DNA of 64,000 nt from Actinernus sp. WN-2022 (taxonomy: Eukaryota; Cnidaria; Anthozoa; Actiniaria; Actinernidae), in assembly GCA_030867875.1 (NCBI GenBank), contig JAOWCC010000577.1:150590344-150654343 (forward strand). The letters run 5' to 3'. The position numbers were made by a program, and so were the translations under genes. A model generated the notes under the pieces. It saw only the letters and a list, made by a program, of their open reading frames with translations. It searched no databases and was not told the DNA's origin. Within the stretch, counting starts at the first letter, position 1; each line of letters starts with the position of its first letter. Below, piece after piece: positions 11,610 to 23,409 of this stretch.

Positions 11610-14600
11610 TTACTCCAGCTGTTGCAACATATTGAGTTGTTTAAGTACTTTACTTTGACTTGTTTCTCGTATTTCGCCAGCCAGAAACATCTCGTCGACC
11701 ACAGAGTACACCTAGTGATAAAGTGGAGTCAAATTTGTTTGATGAGGGTAGCATGTTTACTGCCAGTAAGAAGCTGTGTTGTCATCTTTTGCTGACTTAA
11801 ATGCATCAGCCTCAAAGTGATACCCAAGTAGAAAACAGTTTACTAGTACCGTAAACTTCGGCAGATAAGCCGCACTCGCAGATAAGCCGCACCCCGAGTT
11901 TAGAAGCTCAAATTTTGGAAAAAAAGTTGTGAAAGGAAAATCAAGATTAGAAATCTGCATCACCTTCCTTGCCCTGTCAAACCTTCAACGAGATTACTCC
12001 GTAGTTTTACCCATAATTTTAAATCTGAAAGTGTTTAAACTTCATGTCTTGTTTGACGGTACTTTTTCCTCCAAGGTAGATTATTAGCTAAATGTAGTCA
12101 ACAAAAACATGCTCGCAGTCACGTTCATCAAAGCTTAGTAACCACGCATTTTATTGGAAGAGAGAAAACTGGACACTAGAATGTGCCATGTGTGTACAGA
12201 ACAAAATCAAAACATGGAGCGCAGTGATAAGTTTGCCTTTTCATCTGCCATACATGGTTATCACATCTACAAGGATATCTGGAAGTCATCTATCAGGAAG
12301 AAACTGATTGCTCATAGAGAGATGGAAAATCAGTTCGACAAATTTACTGTTAAAGTACTAAACAGCGACAAAACAGTTGGTCATCTACATTGTACATGTA
12401 CCACGTTGAGTACTCCAGAATAGCGTGGTATTTTCTCACTCGCAGAGGAACTATAACTGTTGAAGTTACTGGGAAACACCGATACTGCAAAAAGCTTTGC
12501 GGTAGAATGGAGATTCCGTGTCTGGTGACACTTAGTTGTTTGAGAAAAGCGACTGTTGACCGCTTAAAATATATTTTAACGAAGATTTATTAACGGAAGG
12601 ATCCGGAACAAGTAACAAACAAGAAACAGACAACACAAACGGCTCTTTTAGGAGCCACCAAGCTTTCGAAAGTGATGATTAGTGCTTCCTTTCTTTTTTG
12701 TTTTCTGTAGTCTGAGTTTGTTTAAAAATATATATTAATTTATGGAAATTTATTGAACTTTTATAGAAGTTCTCTTAGATAAGCCGCACCCCCAATTTGC
12801 AACGAAGATTTTGGGTAAAGAGGTGCAGCTTATCTGCCGCTGTTTACGGTAGTTTAGATCACATATAATCCTCTCCGCTCACTCATTTTCTTATATAATT
12901 CTCTAATTCTTGTTTTTTACACTTTTATTCTTCAAATTGCTTTGATAGAGTAGTTTCTTTCCAGATTTTCCTGCAGAATGAGTAACTCAATTTTGCTTGG
13001 AGAACTAACTGACACCATCAAAACATTGTGCAATACACTTTCAAAAACTTCCCACAAGCTTGCATTACAAAATAAATTGTTTTTATTGCGATTTCAGTTT
13101 TCAGTACAGTCCAAATATCATTTTGAGACCATAAGTGTTTTGCACTCGGGTATCCCTTTAAGCTTTTTGAAGATTTGTTAAGTTACCACCTCATTAGAAT
13201 AAATTATTATTGCAATCACTGTTTCCATCATAGCTTGGGATCCAAGGACCCACAATGACAAAAATTGTGGGGCATTTCAGAGACACAATGTTTTTCATAA
13301 GCAATCAAATATATTTTTATTTGATTTCACAAGTACTTCTTTTACCACTTTTTCCCTTTTAGAACTAATTTTAATAATACATGTAGCTAGTTTTTTTCTG
13401 CTGAATGTTCAATATTTTTAGCAGTTTAGCTTTTTAAATATATTTTTTAGCTAATATCTATGGGGGATGGGGGTCATTGATAATAATTTTACAGTTTAGA
13501 TCTGCGAGACCACCCCACCCCAAAATAAAACCAATAGATAATTAATGTTCCTCAAGTATAATATACATGTACATACATGTATAACATATTAATCACAAGA
13601 AAATTAACCCTTTCAGGCCCAAGTTTTTGGAACCAATTTTTAGCTATTTCTAGACCGAAAAGAACCCTCCTCCCCCCCCCCCCCCCCCCCCCCTAAGTAA
13701 ACTACAGTCATTGTTTCCATGGAATTTTTAACTGACCTACAATACTGGGGGCTCAAAGTTTTTAGATGGCCATTTTGAAAGCAGTTGTGGATTACTTAAC
13801 GGGGCTGGCGGGAGGTTTGTTTGGAGGAATACAGATAATTTCAGGCTTTTTTAAGCCTTTTTCACCATTTATAGAGTGCTGGAGGACATCATTAAGTCTG
13901 ATGAGAGCTTCAATCAGCACTTTCTCAAAGAACCGAGTCTGTGCCAGTTTATGGTGATGGAGAAAGAGCCTCATTTCCCACTCGTGAATGGGCCAGGACG
14001 TCTTCTGTCACTTTAGCGTGGGCTTTATAAATGGGGGTCTGCAGCCACCTATCATAGCTTTTTTGGAGTATTGGACAATATTTACTTGCCATTGATTCCA
14101 ATATGAAGGTATTAGGTCGAAATGGCTTTAGACTTAGTATAAATTTTGAAGAATGAAGATGGGGAAGTGCCATGTCGCTGTATGGTAGGGTTTCCCGGTA
14201 TGCTTTGCGGTCATTATGGATTAATTTAGCTTGCTGTGAAGTGCTTGTGGACAGAATGGCTTGGTTCTGGGCAAGTTTAGGTGTTAGGAGACAGAAAGTG
14301 AGGTTAGTGCAAACATGAAACTCTAAATGTTATGTGAAATATGCATTTTTGAGAGAAAATGTAGAATCTGAGGAGAAATAATTATTTTTGGAAGTGCTAT
14401 TTTAGTCTTTTTCTGAAATGAAATAATGTAACCTGTAGTTAACTTTTGCAAAGAAAGGAGGATTTAGATGAAACTATTCTTTGTTAACATGCCCAATGCA
14501 GTTCACTAGGATCACTTGTCTATACATTATGGTTTGTGGGAATCTCAGGGCCTAGCTCTTTAAACTTTGTCAGACTGAAACTCCCAAATCAAGACTCACC

Positions 14601-17600
14601 AGTAAAATACGGAAAATTCTGTATGTGGGCATGAAAGGGTTAATGTTTCTATGAAAAGTAGTTTTCATACTTCTAAAAACCTACCATCTCGAGCTACTAT
14701 GTCATTAGAAGAACAATCATATTAATTATTGCATATACTTAAACAAGAGCCCAAATTTACATTTTTCATACATGACAAAAATATGTAAATTCTAAAAACC
14801 TTTCAAAAATCTTACCTTGTAAAAGTTGAAAACTAGATCCAGTTCACAAACATTATGGAAAAACTCATTGAGAACCTGAAGTTAGAGAGAATTGCAACAT
14901 TTTAGTACTGTCACTTGCAGAGAAGACAGTAATAATATTAGTAATAATAGTAATAAGTAGTAATATTTTAGTATACCAATATTATTAGTTTCATAATGTT
15001 AGTAGTAGTTTATATCACTATAATTAATATAATTATTATATATTTGTCTGTTTATAAATAACTTTTACTCCAAATGTTATTACCTGATGAGCCACACCGT
15101 GTCTAAATAAAGATTGATTGATTGAGAAGAGGCACTTGTTTTAAACTTTGTTTGAAGGGGATTGCCAGTGGAGAAAATGCAGTAAACTAATTGATTTCAA
15201 ACTTAAACTAATTTTTGTGAGAGTGCATAATAAAAAACGTTTTTTAAATAATATCAGGAATGAGAAATACAATATTATTGGTGGTCAAACCTCTTTTTAT
15301 AACACTAGATCTAATAATGAGCTACTGCTGATCGTACCATCCTATAAATCACTGTCTACTATTGGCGATAGGTCATTTACATCAGCCGCACCTTTTCTAT
15401 GGAATAAATTACGTGCTAGTATTAGGGAAATCAAATCCTATGACTATTTCAAGAAGCAGCTCAAGACTTACTTATTCAGAGAAGCTACTATTTACGACTA
15501 GTTTTATTATCGCTATTATCGACTAAACTTTATCATTACTCTGTCGTAGTAATAGCATTTTATTGGACTGTTATTCTTAATTAATTGGTTAGTTAATTAT
15601 TAGTTTGTTAGTGTATTTAAAAAGTAGAGACTTTGTAAAAGCGCATCTGAACATTTTCCATATGCTAATTTGCACTATATAAGTGCATTATTATTATTAT
15701 TATTCAAATAGAACTTTTCCAAAATGTAGTAAAGGGGAATTAATTTGCCTAATCTCTCTGAAGATTAGGTAACATCACTATACGGTACAGGTACTATAAG
15801 TAACTCATATCTCCTAATAACTGGGGTATTTATATGATATTATTAATATTAATGAGTATGTACATTTGTTTGCTATGCAGTGTACACTTTGGTACAAAAA
15901 CAATACAACTTACCTCTACAAAGTTGTGGATAGCTTCTAAGTAGTACAAATTGTTGTCATTGACATCAACACAGAAACAGAAATACAGGCCAGCATAGCG
16001 TCTGTAAACTATCTTGAAGTTACGAAACTGTGTCGGTTACATGAAATAAAAGGAAATTCACATAAGTACTGCACACCCTACCTAACTTTTTGAGCAGTAT
16101 TCTTTGAAGGAGGCTTTCAAAATTCAAATTTGTCTTGCATGTTACTATACCATGCCCAGAATAGGACAGTAATTTCGTAATTTTCTCTTAGTACCGCTGA
16201 ACAACGTACTAACAACATCAGCATTTCTTTAAAAAAACATATCGTACTAAGGTACTAAGACTCTTATCACACAAGAACTGAGGAGATACGGGGTGACTAG
16301 CGTACTAAGGTACTAAGACTCTTATCACACAAGAACTGAGGAGATACGGGGTGACTAGCATACTAAGGTACTAAGACTCTTTCACACAAGAACTGAGGAG
16401 ATACGGGGTGACTAGCGTACTAAGGTACTAAGACTCTTATCACACAAGAACTGAGGAGATACGGGGTGACTAGCGTACTAAGGTACATGTACTAAGCCTC
16501 TATGACACAAGAACTGAGGAGATACGGGGTGACTAGCGTACTAAGGTACTAAGACTCTTATCACACAAGAACTGAGGAGATACGGGGTGACTAGCATACT
16601 AAGGTACTAAGACTCTTATCACACAAGAACTGAGGAGATACGGGGTGACTAGCGTACTAAGGTACTAAGACTCTTTCACAAAAGAACTGAGGAGATACGG
16701 AGTACGAGTGACTAAGCGAAAATTAATGCAAACGCTGTCCTATACCAGGCATCATATGTATACATTGTTGCCAGGATTTGGGGGGCGGCCTTCACCTCCT
16801 CGGAACCTGGAATAGTACTGGCTATCCAAACAATGCCTAACCCTGAAACAATACAAACCCTAAAACAATGGAATTCTTTGTCAGTGCAGTCCAAATGGGA
16901 TCCAATAAAATGCAAGGTTTTGAGAGGTGAAGGCCTCCTGGGATTTGGGGGCAAGGTCAAAAAACAAATGGAAACAATATTATTGTTTGAGACTACAAGG
17001 GTGAGTATGTTTACAAAATTGTAACTCAGTGAGTGACAGTCTGACGGGGAAAGGGGCAGTTTCTTGGGGAGGTACATGACTTAAATGTGTTAAAGAGACA
17101 ATATTGTCATTGATGAACATATAAATTGGAAATCGCATATCAGGGTTATAAGCAAAGATTTTGGCATGCAAAAGGTGTGGGCACCCTGAGACATATGCAA
17201 TTTATTTCCAAGTTATACTCTAATAGAGACATCATTCAGTTGTACAACCATATTTTTATTATTGTTCCCCAGTGTGATATATTTTCTTTAAATGTTTATG
17301 TGATAGTCTCCAAAGACTCCAACACTTGGTGCAGCGTGTAATCGCTCGCCGCTCACCACTGTCACCTGGGTTTGACTCCCGGATGTGGCGTCATATGTGA
17401 GTTGACTTTGTTGACAATTTGCATGAGAAAGGCAAGAAACTAAAACATAGAGAGCTCAGAAAAGAGCTTTCCCAAAAAAAATGAATCAGGGCGATGGTAC
17501 GGAGTAACTGCAGAATTCCATGCCACTTCAGGAATGTACGTATTAATAATTCATTTTTCATTGTTTTCCATTGTTTTCATACAAAGCTTACCCAACCATT

Positions 17601-18168
17601 TTAACAAAACCGTACATTTCTGAAGTGGCAAGGTATTCTGCAGTTAATATAAGCCCATAATTATATGATGACACTCATATAATGATATTTAATATTAAAT
17701 TGTATTTCTAGACTAGTCATCACCTACACCCAACCCCCCCCCCCCTCCCCCAACCCCCTTTTTTTACAGGCCTACATGTATGTAGCTTCACTCTTCCCAC
17801 GGCCAGAGTCAGACTATAGGTCACTATAATTATAAACATATGTATATACCTCCACAAAATTTGTGTGCTTGGCATCCCTAACAGTCACCAAAGCATGAAC
17901 CTCCTCAATCAGCTTCTGTTTCTCATCATCGTCGAAGTTCATGTACCATTTCGCCAGCCGGGTTTTGCCCGCTCGGTTTTGAATCAGAATAAATCGAATC
18001 TGTGAATTTGGTTGTAAAGTTGCGTCATAAAACAGACTATATTTATACTATGAGTTATACAAAGCCTATAATCTAGTTTCAAACAAAATGTTACATTAGG
18101 TCCTAAGCATAAATAGCATAAGGCGGATTCTAAAAGACGAAATAGTATAATGCCGAGCAACTCACCAT
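11610..18168 (-). CDS. AP2S1: AP-2 complex subunit sigma (clathrin adaptor), complete
   Basis: Five coding exons on the minus strand, in gene order: 18168-18166 (the ATG alone, donor GTGAGT), 17999-17850, 16027-15914, 14875-14816 and 11711-11610. Every junction is GT-AG and in phase 0. They encode 142 residues, the same length as the human protein. Stretches seen include [52 protein letters not shown] and [16 protein letters not shown]. The longin-type sigma subunit is part of the AP-2 tetramer, which links cargo and PIP2 at the plasma membrane to clathrin during endocytosis. The intron right after the start codon and those between later exons carry repeats: a SINE scrap and a 58-bp minisatellite between exons 2 and 3, a LINE end between exons 3 and 4, and two DNA transposons between exons 4 and 5. 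No lesion is visible. Identification is near certain. Confidence 0.97.
12181..12592 (+). pseudogene. frameshifted HIRAN-like domain remnant in the TIR element
   Basis: From ATG 12181 the frame reads through [17 protein letters not shown] and [14 protein letters not shown] before stopping at 12423. The similarity continues in another frame ([20 protein letters not shown], ending at 12593), so one frameshift around 12385-12420 breaks the gene. The pattern of GYH-YKDIW, a variable middle, VGHL and then RGG/RRG-x-I resembles HIRAN-type nucleic-acid-binding domains found as passenger fragments in animal DNA transposons. The family assignment is by pattern recognition and needs a profile search. 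Confidence 0.55.
12641..12677 (+). promoter_or_regulatory. histone-mRNA-like 3' stem-loop with purine-rich downstream element
   Basis: GGCTCTTTTAGGAGCC forms a six-base stem (the sixth pair a T.G wobble) with a four-base TTTA loop, preceded by ACAAAC and followed by ACCA. About five bases further is CGAAAGTGATG, similar to the purine-rich histone downstream element. This is the arrangement of replication-dependent histone 3' processing signals, here about 50 bp after the HIRAN-like remnant rather than after a histone gene. Confidence 0.5.
13604..14643. mobile_element. piggyBac-like non-autonomous element, copy 1
   Basis: TTAA at 13604-13607 and 14640-14643 flank a body beginning CCCTTTCAGGCCC and ending GGGCATGAAAGGG. 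TTAA duplication with CCCTTT ends is the piggyBac signature. The interior is the reverse complement of the copy at 60786-61815, with a poly(C) tract at about 13672-13693. Short conserved translatable pieces on the minus strand (such as [20 protein letters not shown]) are shared by both copies but interrupted by stops. Located in the AP2S1 last intron. Confidence 0.8.
14816..14875 (-). CDS. AP2S1: AP2S1 coding exon 4 (detail)
   Basis: A short 60-bp exon listed separately because it is easily missed. It encodes 20 residues, [20 protein letters not shown], with acceptor TTCAG and donor GTAAG on the minus strand, and joins exon 3 and exon 5 in phase 0. Confidence 0.95.
15148..15704 (+). mobile_element. 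5'-truncated LINE 3' end with reverse-transcriptase C-terminus
   Basis: The open frame to the TAG at 15501 contains [19 protein letters not shown] and [15 protein letters not shown] and ends in a [12 protein letters not shown] motif, which is typical of the C-terminal end of CR1/L2-like LINE polymerases. The 3' UTR ends in GTGCATTATTATTATTATTA, an (ATT)n tail. The 5' part is missing. It sits in the AP2S1 intron between exons 3 and 4, on the opposite strand to the gene. Confidence 0.8.
16243..16703. repeat. minisatellite, 58-bp unit, eight copies
   Basis: Units begin CGTACTAAGGTACTAAGACT and end GGGGTGACTAG. Starts are at about 16243, 16301, 16359, 16416, 16474, 16537, 16595 and 16653. Lengths vary by a few bases and identity is high, so the expansion is recent. 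It lies in the AP2S1 intron between exons 2 and 3. Confidence 0.95.
17335..17425 (+). mobile_element. tRNA-derived SINE fragment
   Basis: GGGTTTGACTCCCGG at 17368-17382 resembles a tRNA B box (GGTTCGANTCC) and is followed by GTGGCGTCATATGTGAGTTG and a TTTGTTG run, the layout of tRNA-headed SINEs. Only the head region is visible. It is in an AP2S1 intron. Confidence 0.5.
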
Positions 18169-18501
18169 TTTCTCCTACTTCCAAGATGGCCGCCCAAATA
18201 ATACGCGCACTGCGTGATGGGATAGCTGAACTAAACACACAGGCAACCCACAACAAACTTTTCGATACAATTCGTTGGCGTCAGAAACCGTAAGAAACAC
18301 ATAAATGCGGTTTCCGTAAGATCAGGGGAAAAACAAATTTCCCTGATGGTACATAGTTCATAAAACTAGACTGATAAGCAAATACCGTGTACAAAAATCC
18401 TACAAGAACAACGGATCCGAGGTGTGGACCTAACCCTGAGCCAAATTATAAAATTATGACACCAATAACAAGTCCGAAGACTAGAGCAAAGCTGATACGG
18501 T

Positions 18502-18589
18502 GTGATACTCTAACAATGCCATTGTTAGAGTATCACATATAAATCTGATATGGTGTTATACTCTAACAATGCCATTGTTAGAGTATCAC
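18502..18589. repeat. two adjacent copies of a perfect small hairpin
   Basis: GTGATACTCTAACAATG and its reverse complement pair at 18502-18536, and an almost identical hairpin follows at 18553-18589. They lie about 330 bp upstream of the AP2S1 start codon. No function is evident. Confidence 0.75.
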
Positions 18590-18599
18590 ATAGTTAATC

Positions 18600-20510
18600 C
18601 ATTCCGCGTAGTCAGGGGGACTCCCGGCGTATAGTTGCAGAGCCGGTAACCACAATCCATTTCGGTGTGGGAATTTCCTGTCCTATTTCGTTTTGATTTA
18701 TAGTAGCTGACTTCAAATGAGACCTTTTATTATCGGTCCGCTATCTTTGATCGTTCCCGTGGTCCTTTGCTCTCTAAGGCCGCGAGTACACTAGGTGCCT
18801 GGCGGGCACCCTGTGTAAACAGGCAGCTTTACGTTAGTGCCCGTACCAAAATTTGAGCTCGGTGACAGTACGGGGTACAAGGCACGGGCACCAGTCTGCA
18901 CACAATTTTCTCTAGTGCCCAGACATTTTACCCACAAACCCCTGCTCTAATTTTCAAAGGAGGAAGTAAATACCACTCCTTGGTACTGGGTACCAGTATT
19001 CTGAACGATCCACAGTATCGTGCCGGTGCTCTGACACTACTCGGGAACAAAGACCTATCTCGGGAACCAAGTGTGAACGTTTGGGCCGTTTTCAACTTTT
19101 TGAATGCTTTCTTAATTGGTGAACGGGGCCTAATGTTAGTTTTCAAAAAGCGCCTGGATATAAGAGGCAGCTATGTCAACGCTAGTGCACAACAATATAA
19201 CCCCCATGTTGCTAAGGTTCCCGTCAGTAGTACATTAAACATTAATTATTAATATATTGTGCTGATTGTCATGATATTAATTATAGTGCTTTAACTTTAT
19301 ATAACGAGATTTTTAGAATTGTAGTTGTCTTACTACATTACTTCATTTTGTAACGGTATTATAAACCCTTTTTTCAGTTCTACCATAAGTGGGCTTCAAT
19401 AAATGATCTAATATCTATCTACGTCCTATCTCCATGATCAACATTTTATTTGAAACAGGCGTATACAGGCGCTATATAAATATGGCCATATTAATATTGC
19501 ATTTATAACACGACTTATCAGAATTGCGCCGAGTTCGCCTATGAGCTTAGTACGACTAACGAAAGTGATTGGAATTATTTTCTTATCGTACAACCAACTG
19601 GCGAGTAAAATTTCAATCGATTTCTGCTTCATTTATCAGATAAGCGAAGTATTCAGCTACATGTATGTTACGTTTTTGTTTTGTCCAAGCCGCTTCCCCT
19701 CCAGCATAGTACCGAGGATATAAACCGCGATAGCATAGCAGTTGGGAACCAATCAGGAACTAACGTACGTGGGTGTAATACAATAACACATATAATGCTA
19801 CAATGACTATAACTCAATACCTATTTTCTCTTTTTCTTTGCTTTGAGATATTCATTAATTAAAATATTCAAAGAACAATGCAGTAGATTTAAATACGTGG
19901 TAATAGGTTGGACTAAACAATTGAAAGAATTCTGTGTTTGCCCGCTTCTCGTTAAATATTCATCACTATCAGACCTCGCGTTTAGCACTACTGGCTGAAA
20001 TTAGAGCAGACATTTTTTCCTCCCTGTCAAGGAAACCCGCTCCGACAACGTCGAAAAAACTAAATCAGGTAACTATGTCGTTTCTTTTCTTTCCTTTTCT
20101 TATCATGAAACGGAAATATTTCCCACTTCAATGTTTTTACCCTTGGTGTCGATCTAATGGTTCTCTAAAAATAAATGAAAACTCTTTCTGGCCCTAAAAT
20201 GCAGATAATTGAATCGAAAGGTGATTTATACGTTTAATAATCAATTTAAAGCTCATTATTTCATAAATCATTCAATCATGTACTTAAAAAAAGAGAATAA
20301 AGTGGACTCTGTATTTTATAATATGTATTCTTATATTAGACCTTTTTCAAAAGCAACTGAGAAACTTCTTTTGCACAATTTGTTAGTATTATCCGGCACA
20401 ATAAAAAAAATATTACCTCTGATATTCAGGGTAATCGTACAGAGTCGTTGTTATGCCAATCCAGTGTTTATATCGGTGCAAATGGGCCCGCAGCAACCAC
20501 ATAGTAAGGT
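18600..20510. other. intergenic region, no gene recognised
   Basis: Region upstream of AP2S1 with several short inverted motifs (for example the GTGCCTGGCGGGCACC-type and GCCCGTACC/GGTACAAGGCACGGGC segments around 18785-18895). A donor-like GTAACT at about 20070 follows an open stretch with no ATG, too weak to call an exon. Confidence 0.45.
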
Positions 20511-20511
20511 T

Positions 20512-22341
20512 CAAGGTTCAAGGTTTTTATTTCCACAAAACAAAACAATAATTACATTTAGGACATGCGACAAAAGATAGTTGCTAATGTGGAGGAGCAC
20601 AAGCATAAAACCACGAGGGTTACCAAAGTTGCTTATGCCCCTGGAAAACTTATTTAAATTAATCTATATATAAGACAAATACAGGATATATAAAAAATGA
20701 TTGTAGATAGTGCACTAGATCTAGTATAAGAGTTTGTGTAAACTAGACTGAAACAGAAATAAATGTATTTTGTAAAATAAGATTAAAGTAATAGAGTAAT
20801 AGAGTTTTGGTTAAGTATTACATCTACGAGAAAGAGCAAAAATTGTAATTAGCACAAACGACAGCTGCAAACGACAGAAATTTATCATTAATACTCAGGA
20901 GGAAGAGCTAATAGATATTTTTTGTAATTATTTTTGAAAGATTTCAAGTTAGGCGATTGTTTTATATCTAAAGGTATACTGTTCCAAGTCTTCGAGGCTG
21001 CAAATTTTACACTAAATTTTCCATAATTTAGGTTCGCTCTAGGAATAAAAAGATTCTTATTTGATCTCGATCGGGTATTGTATGTGTGGACCTCAGAAAT
21101 TCTACTAAAAAGTGTATTGAAAGTACTAGGTAACAAATTATTTTGATGTCTAAAAGCAAGTTCCCCAAGTTGTAATTTGGTTATTTCATAAATATTTAAT
21201 ATACCAAGGTCACAGAATAGCGGCCTACTATGTGCCATGAAATCCGAGAAGGTTATTACACGCATCGCACGCTTCTGTAGAATATATAAAGAATGTAGAT
21301 TTGTTTTATAAACACTGCCCCATGTACTGGTACAGTAAGATAAATATGGATAGATAAGATTATAATACAGATTAATTAAGATTTTACGATTGAGAAATTT
21401 ACGACATCTATAAATAACACCAACTGATTTGGCAATTTTAACTGCTGTATTATTTATGTGACACTCCCAACTTAGATGTTCATCAACGAGAATCCCTAAA
21501 AACTTTGTCTTACCAATTCGCTTCAGGTTCTTCGTAGAAAACGTGATATTTAAGTTTGAGGCATGTTCTTTCATATGTTTTAGTCTTTGCTGAGATATGA
21601 ACAACACAAAATTTGTTTTCGAAAGGTTAACAGTTAGTCTATTAGCGATGAGCCATTCCTCAAGCTCTTCGAGTTCTGAATTTATAGAGGATATAATATT
21701 TTTAATATTTTTGTGATGAATAAGGATATTCATATCATCAGCATAAAGGACAAGGTGAGCCAGTCTATTAAAAGTTTTTGCATCATCCATGTAGATTAGA
21801 AATAGTATTGGCCCCAAAATCGAGCCCTGTGGTACACCACAATCTATTTCCATGGTGTTTGAGTTAACACCATCAATGCATACAAATTGTTTTCGATTAG
21901 TTAGGTAACTTTCAAACCACAACTTTTCTTTACCAACGACGCCATAATATGGAAGTTTCTGGAGGAGTATATCATGGTTCACCGTGTCAAATGCTTTAGA
22001 TAAGTCTAAAAATACCCCAATTGATAATTGACCCTTATCTATAGCATCTCTTATTCTGTCAATAAAGTCAATTATTGCGAGAGATGTACTTCTATTTTTA
22101 CGAAAGCCAAATTGATATTGATAAAGTAGATTATTATCTTCAAGATACTGGCTTAATTTTTCACATGCAATTTTCTCAAATAGTTTTGCAAACGTTGGCA
22201 AAAGAGAAATTGGGCGATAGTTTGAGACAGTAGTTCGATTGCCAGTTTTGAAAACAGGAATTACTTTAGCAATCTTCATTAAATCAGGAAAAATCCCAGA
22301 ATCTAGAGATGTATTCATAATAAAACACAGTGGCCTATAAA
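20512..22341 (-). mobile_element. 5'-truncated LINE retrotransposon (CR1/Rex-like), antisense
   Basis: On the minus strand the element runs from about 22341, where similarity starts abruptly, through a reverse transcriptase frame to a 3' end at about 20512. There a tandem AAGGTTC motif (read on plus) forms the tail and is followed by TTTTTATTTCCACAAAACAA. The 5' half with the endonuclease domain is absent, as expected for target-primed insertion with early stop of reverse transcription. Confidence 0.85.
20888..22318 (-). CDS. LINE reverse transcriptase domain, 5'-truncated but open
   Basis: A 476-residue open frame with the reverse-transcriptase motifs in order: KVIPVFKTGNRTTVSNYRPISL near the N-terminus, FGFRKNRSTS, FLDLSKAFDTVNHDILLQKL (first catalytic Asp), GVPQGSILGPILFLIYMDD, then the YADDMN catalytic core near residue 190. 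The end has HTYNTRSRSNKNLFIPRA and the TWNSIPLDIK-type C-terminal region of CR1/Jockey-group elements. The annotated start Met is simply the first Met after the truncation. The long uninterrupted frame implies a fairly recent insertion, but the copy cannot move by itself without its 5' half. Confidence 0.85.
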   Translation of the reverse strand: MNTSLDSGIFPDLMKIAKVIPVFKTGNRTTVSNYRPISLLPTFAKLFEKIACEKLSQYLEDNNLLYQYQFGFRKNRSTSLAIIDFIDRIRDAIDKGQLSIGVFLDLSKAFDTVNHDILLQKLPYYGVVGKEKLWFESYLTNRKQFVCIDGVNSNTMEIDCGVPQGSILGPILFLIYMDDAKTFNRLAHLVLYADDMNILIHHKNIKNIISSINSELEELEEWLIANRLTVNLSKTNFVLFISQQRLKHMKEHASNLNITFSTKNLKRIGKTKFLGILVDEHLSWECHINNTAVKIAKSVGVIYRCRKFLNRKILINLYYNLIYPYLSYCTSTWGSVYKTNLHSLYILQKRAMRVITFSDFMAHSRPLFCDLGILNIYEITKLQLGELAFRHQNNLLPSTFNTLFSRISEVHTYNTRSRSNKNLFIPRANLNYGKFSVKFAASKTWNSIPLDIKQSPNLKSFKNNYKKYLLALPPEY

Positions 22342-23409
22342 TAAAAAGAACCGGGCAGAACCGTAAAGTACTACCTTGATACGACTAAGAATACTGCAAA
22401 CATAAGTAGCGTAAGTCACCGAAAGGTGAGTTACTACCTCTTAAAGCTAACAACAAGATCAGGCATGTTAGCACAAAATTCTAAGGCCCCTTTCGTGTTA
22501 ACCGGTACCCCAACCTCTGTAACCGGCTAATTATTATAAAAAATAAACTTTAAAGTGTCAGCGTGTATTGCAAATAAGATGAGACATATGAGTTGTAAAA
22601 CACACTTAAATGTCACAATGAAACAGTATATTAGAGAGTATATACCTATATATATATTTAGTTAAATAATTTAGTCCCAGTATATGACACTTCAAGGATA
22701 CAGTTTCAGCAGTTTATAACAAAAGGGAATCGTGCAAATATATTAACTATTGCTAAAATATATCGGGCCGGAAATTAGTGTGGGGAGGAAACATGCATGA
22801 TACATCCTTATTGTGGTTATATAAGTTGAAAGCATAAAGACTGTGCCAGGAACTAATTTAATAATTGTAGTAGATGCTGTTAAATATTTTTTTTAACGAA
22901 AAGCCTAGATGATGATGTTAAACCGGTGGAAAGAGATTGGGTCCGTGGCCGTAAAGTACTTTGAACTGCTTGACATTTGTTCTGCAGTAGTGAGTTCCAT
23001 GCAGGGCGTAGATAGGATGTGTATTGAACGAATGGAATCAAACAATATATGCCAAAAATATCTACAAAACCTACCTCAGAATTCAGGAAATTACATTTCA
23101 GCGAGTAAAATATTAAACCATTAATTCCCGGGGGATCATCCCTCCCCTAGACGGAGGCGAGTATACGTACATACATACATACAAGCTTTTATTAGCACCT
23201 TATACATTTTGGTACATTAGTCTTTATATCCAAGAAAGGTATTTACTGAACTATCTCAGTATTAAAATAGATTATACACATAGACTAATTAAATTAGATG
23301 GAGGCACCCCTTCTCCCCTTGCCCGGGCAGAATCCTGGCTATACGTCCCTGGGTTCTGTACTTAGTGGCACTCCTAATGTTGTAGTTATGTATTTGGTAT
23401 TTGTTGGTT

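Larger units (their letters stand above)
11849..12849. mobile_element. ~1.0 kb TIR element with TA duplication carrying a HIRAN-like remnant
   Basis: The ends are CCGTAAACTTCGGCAGATAA and, in reverse complement, TTATCTGCCGCTGTTTACGG, each flanked by TA. This fits a mariner/pogo-type 2-bp target duplication. A subterminal motif of the GATAAGCCGCAC type is repeated near both ends. The middle contains a frameshifted HIRAN-like coding remnant and a histone-like stem-loop, annotated separately. It lies in the last intron of AP2S1. No transposase was seen, so it is non-autonomous or an internal-deletion derivative. Confidence 0.75.

Noticed and set aside
16833..17077. Open frames on both strands at 16.7-17.1 kb
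   Set aside because: They overlap each other within an AP2S1 intron and show no domain or splice-site support.
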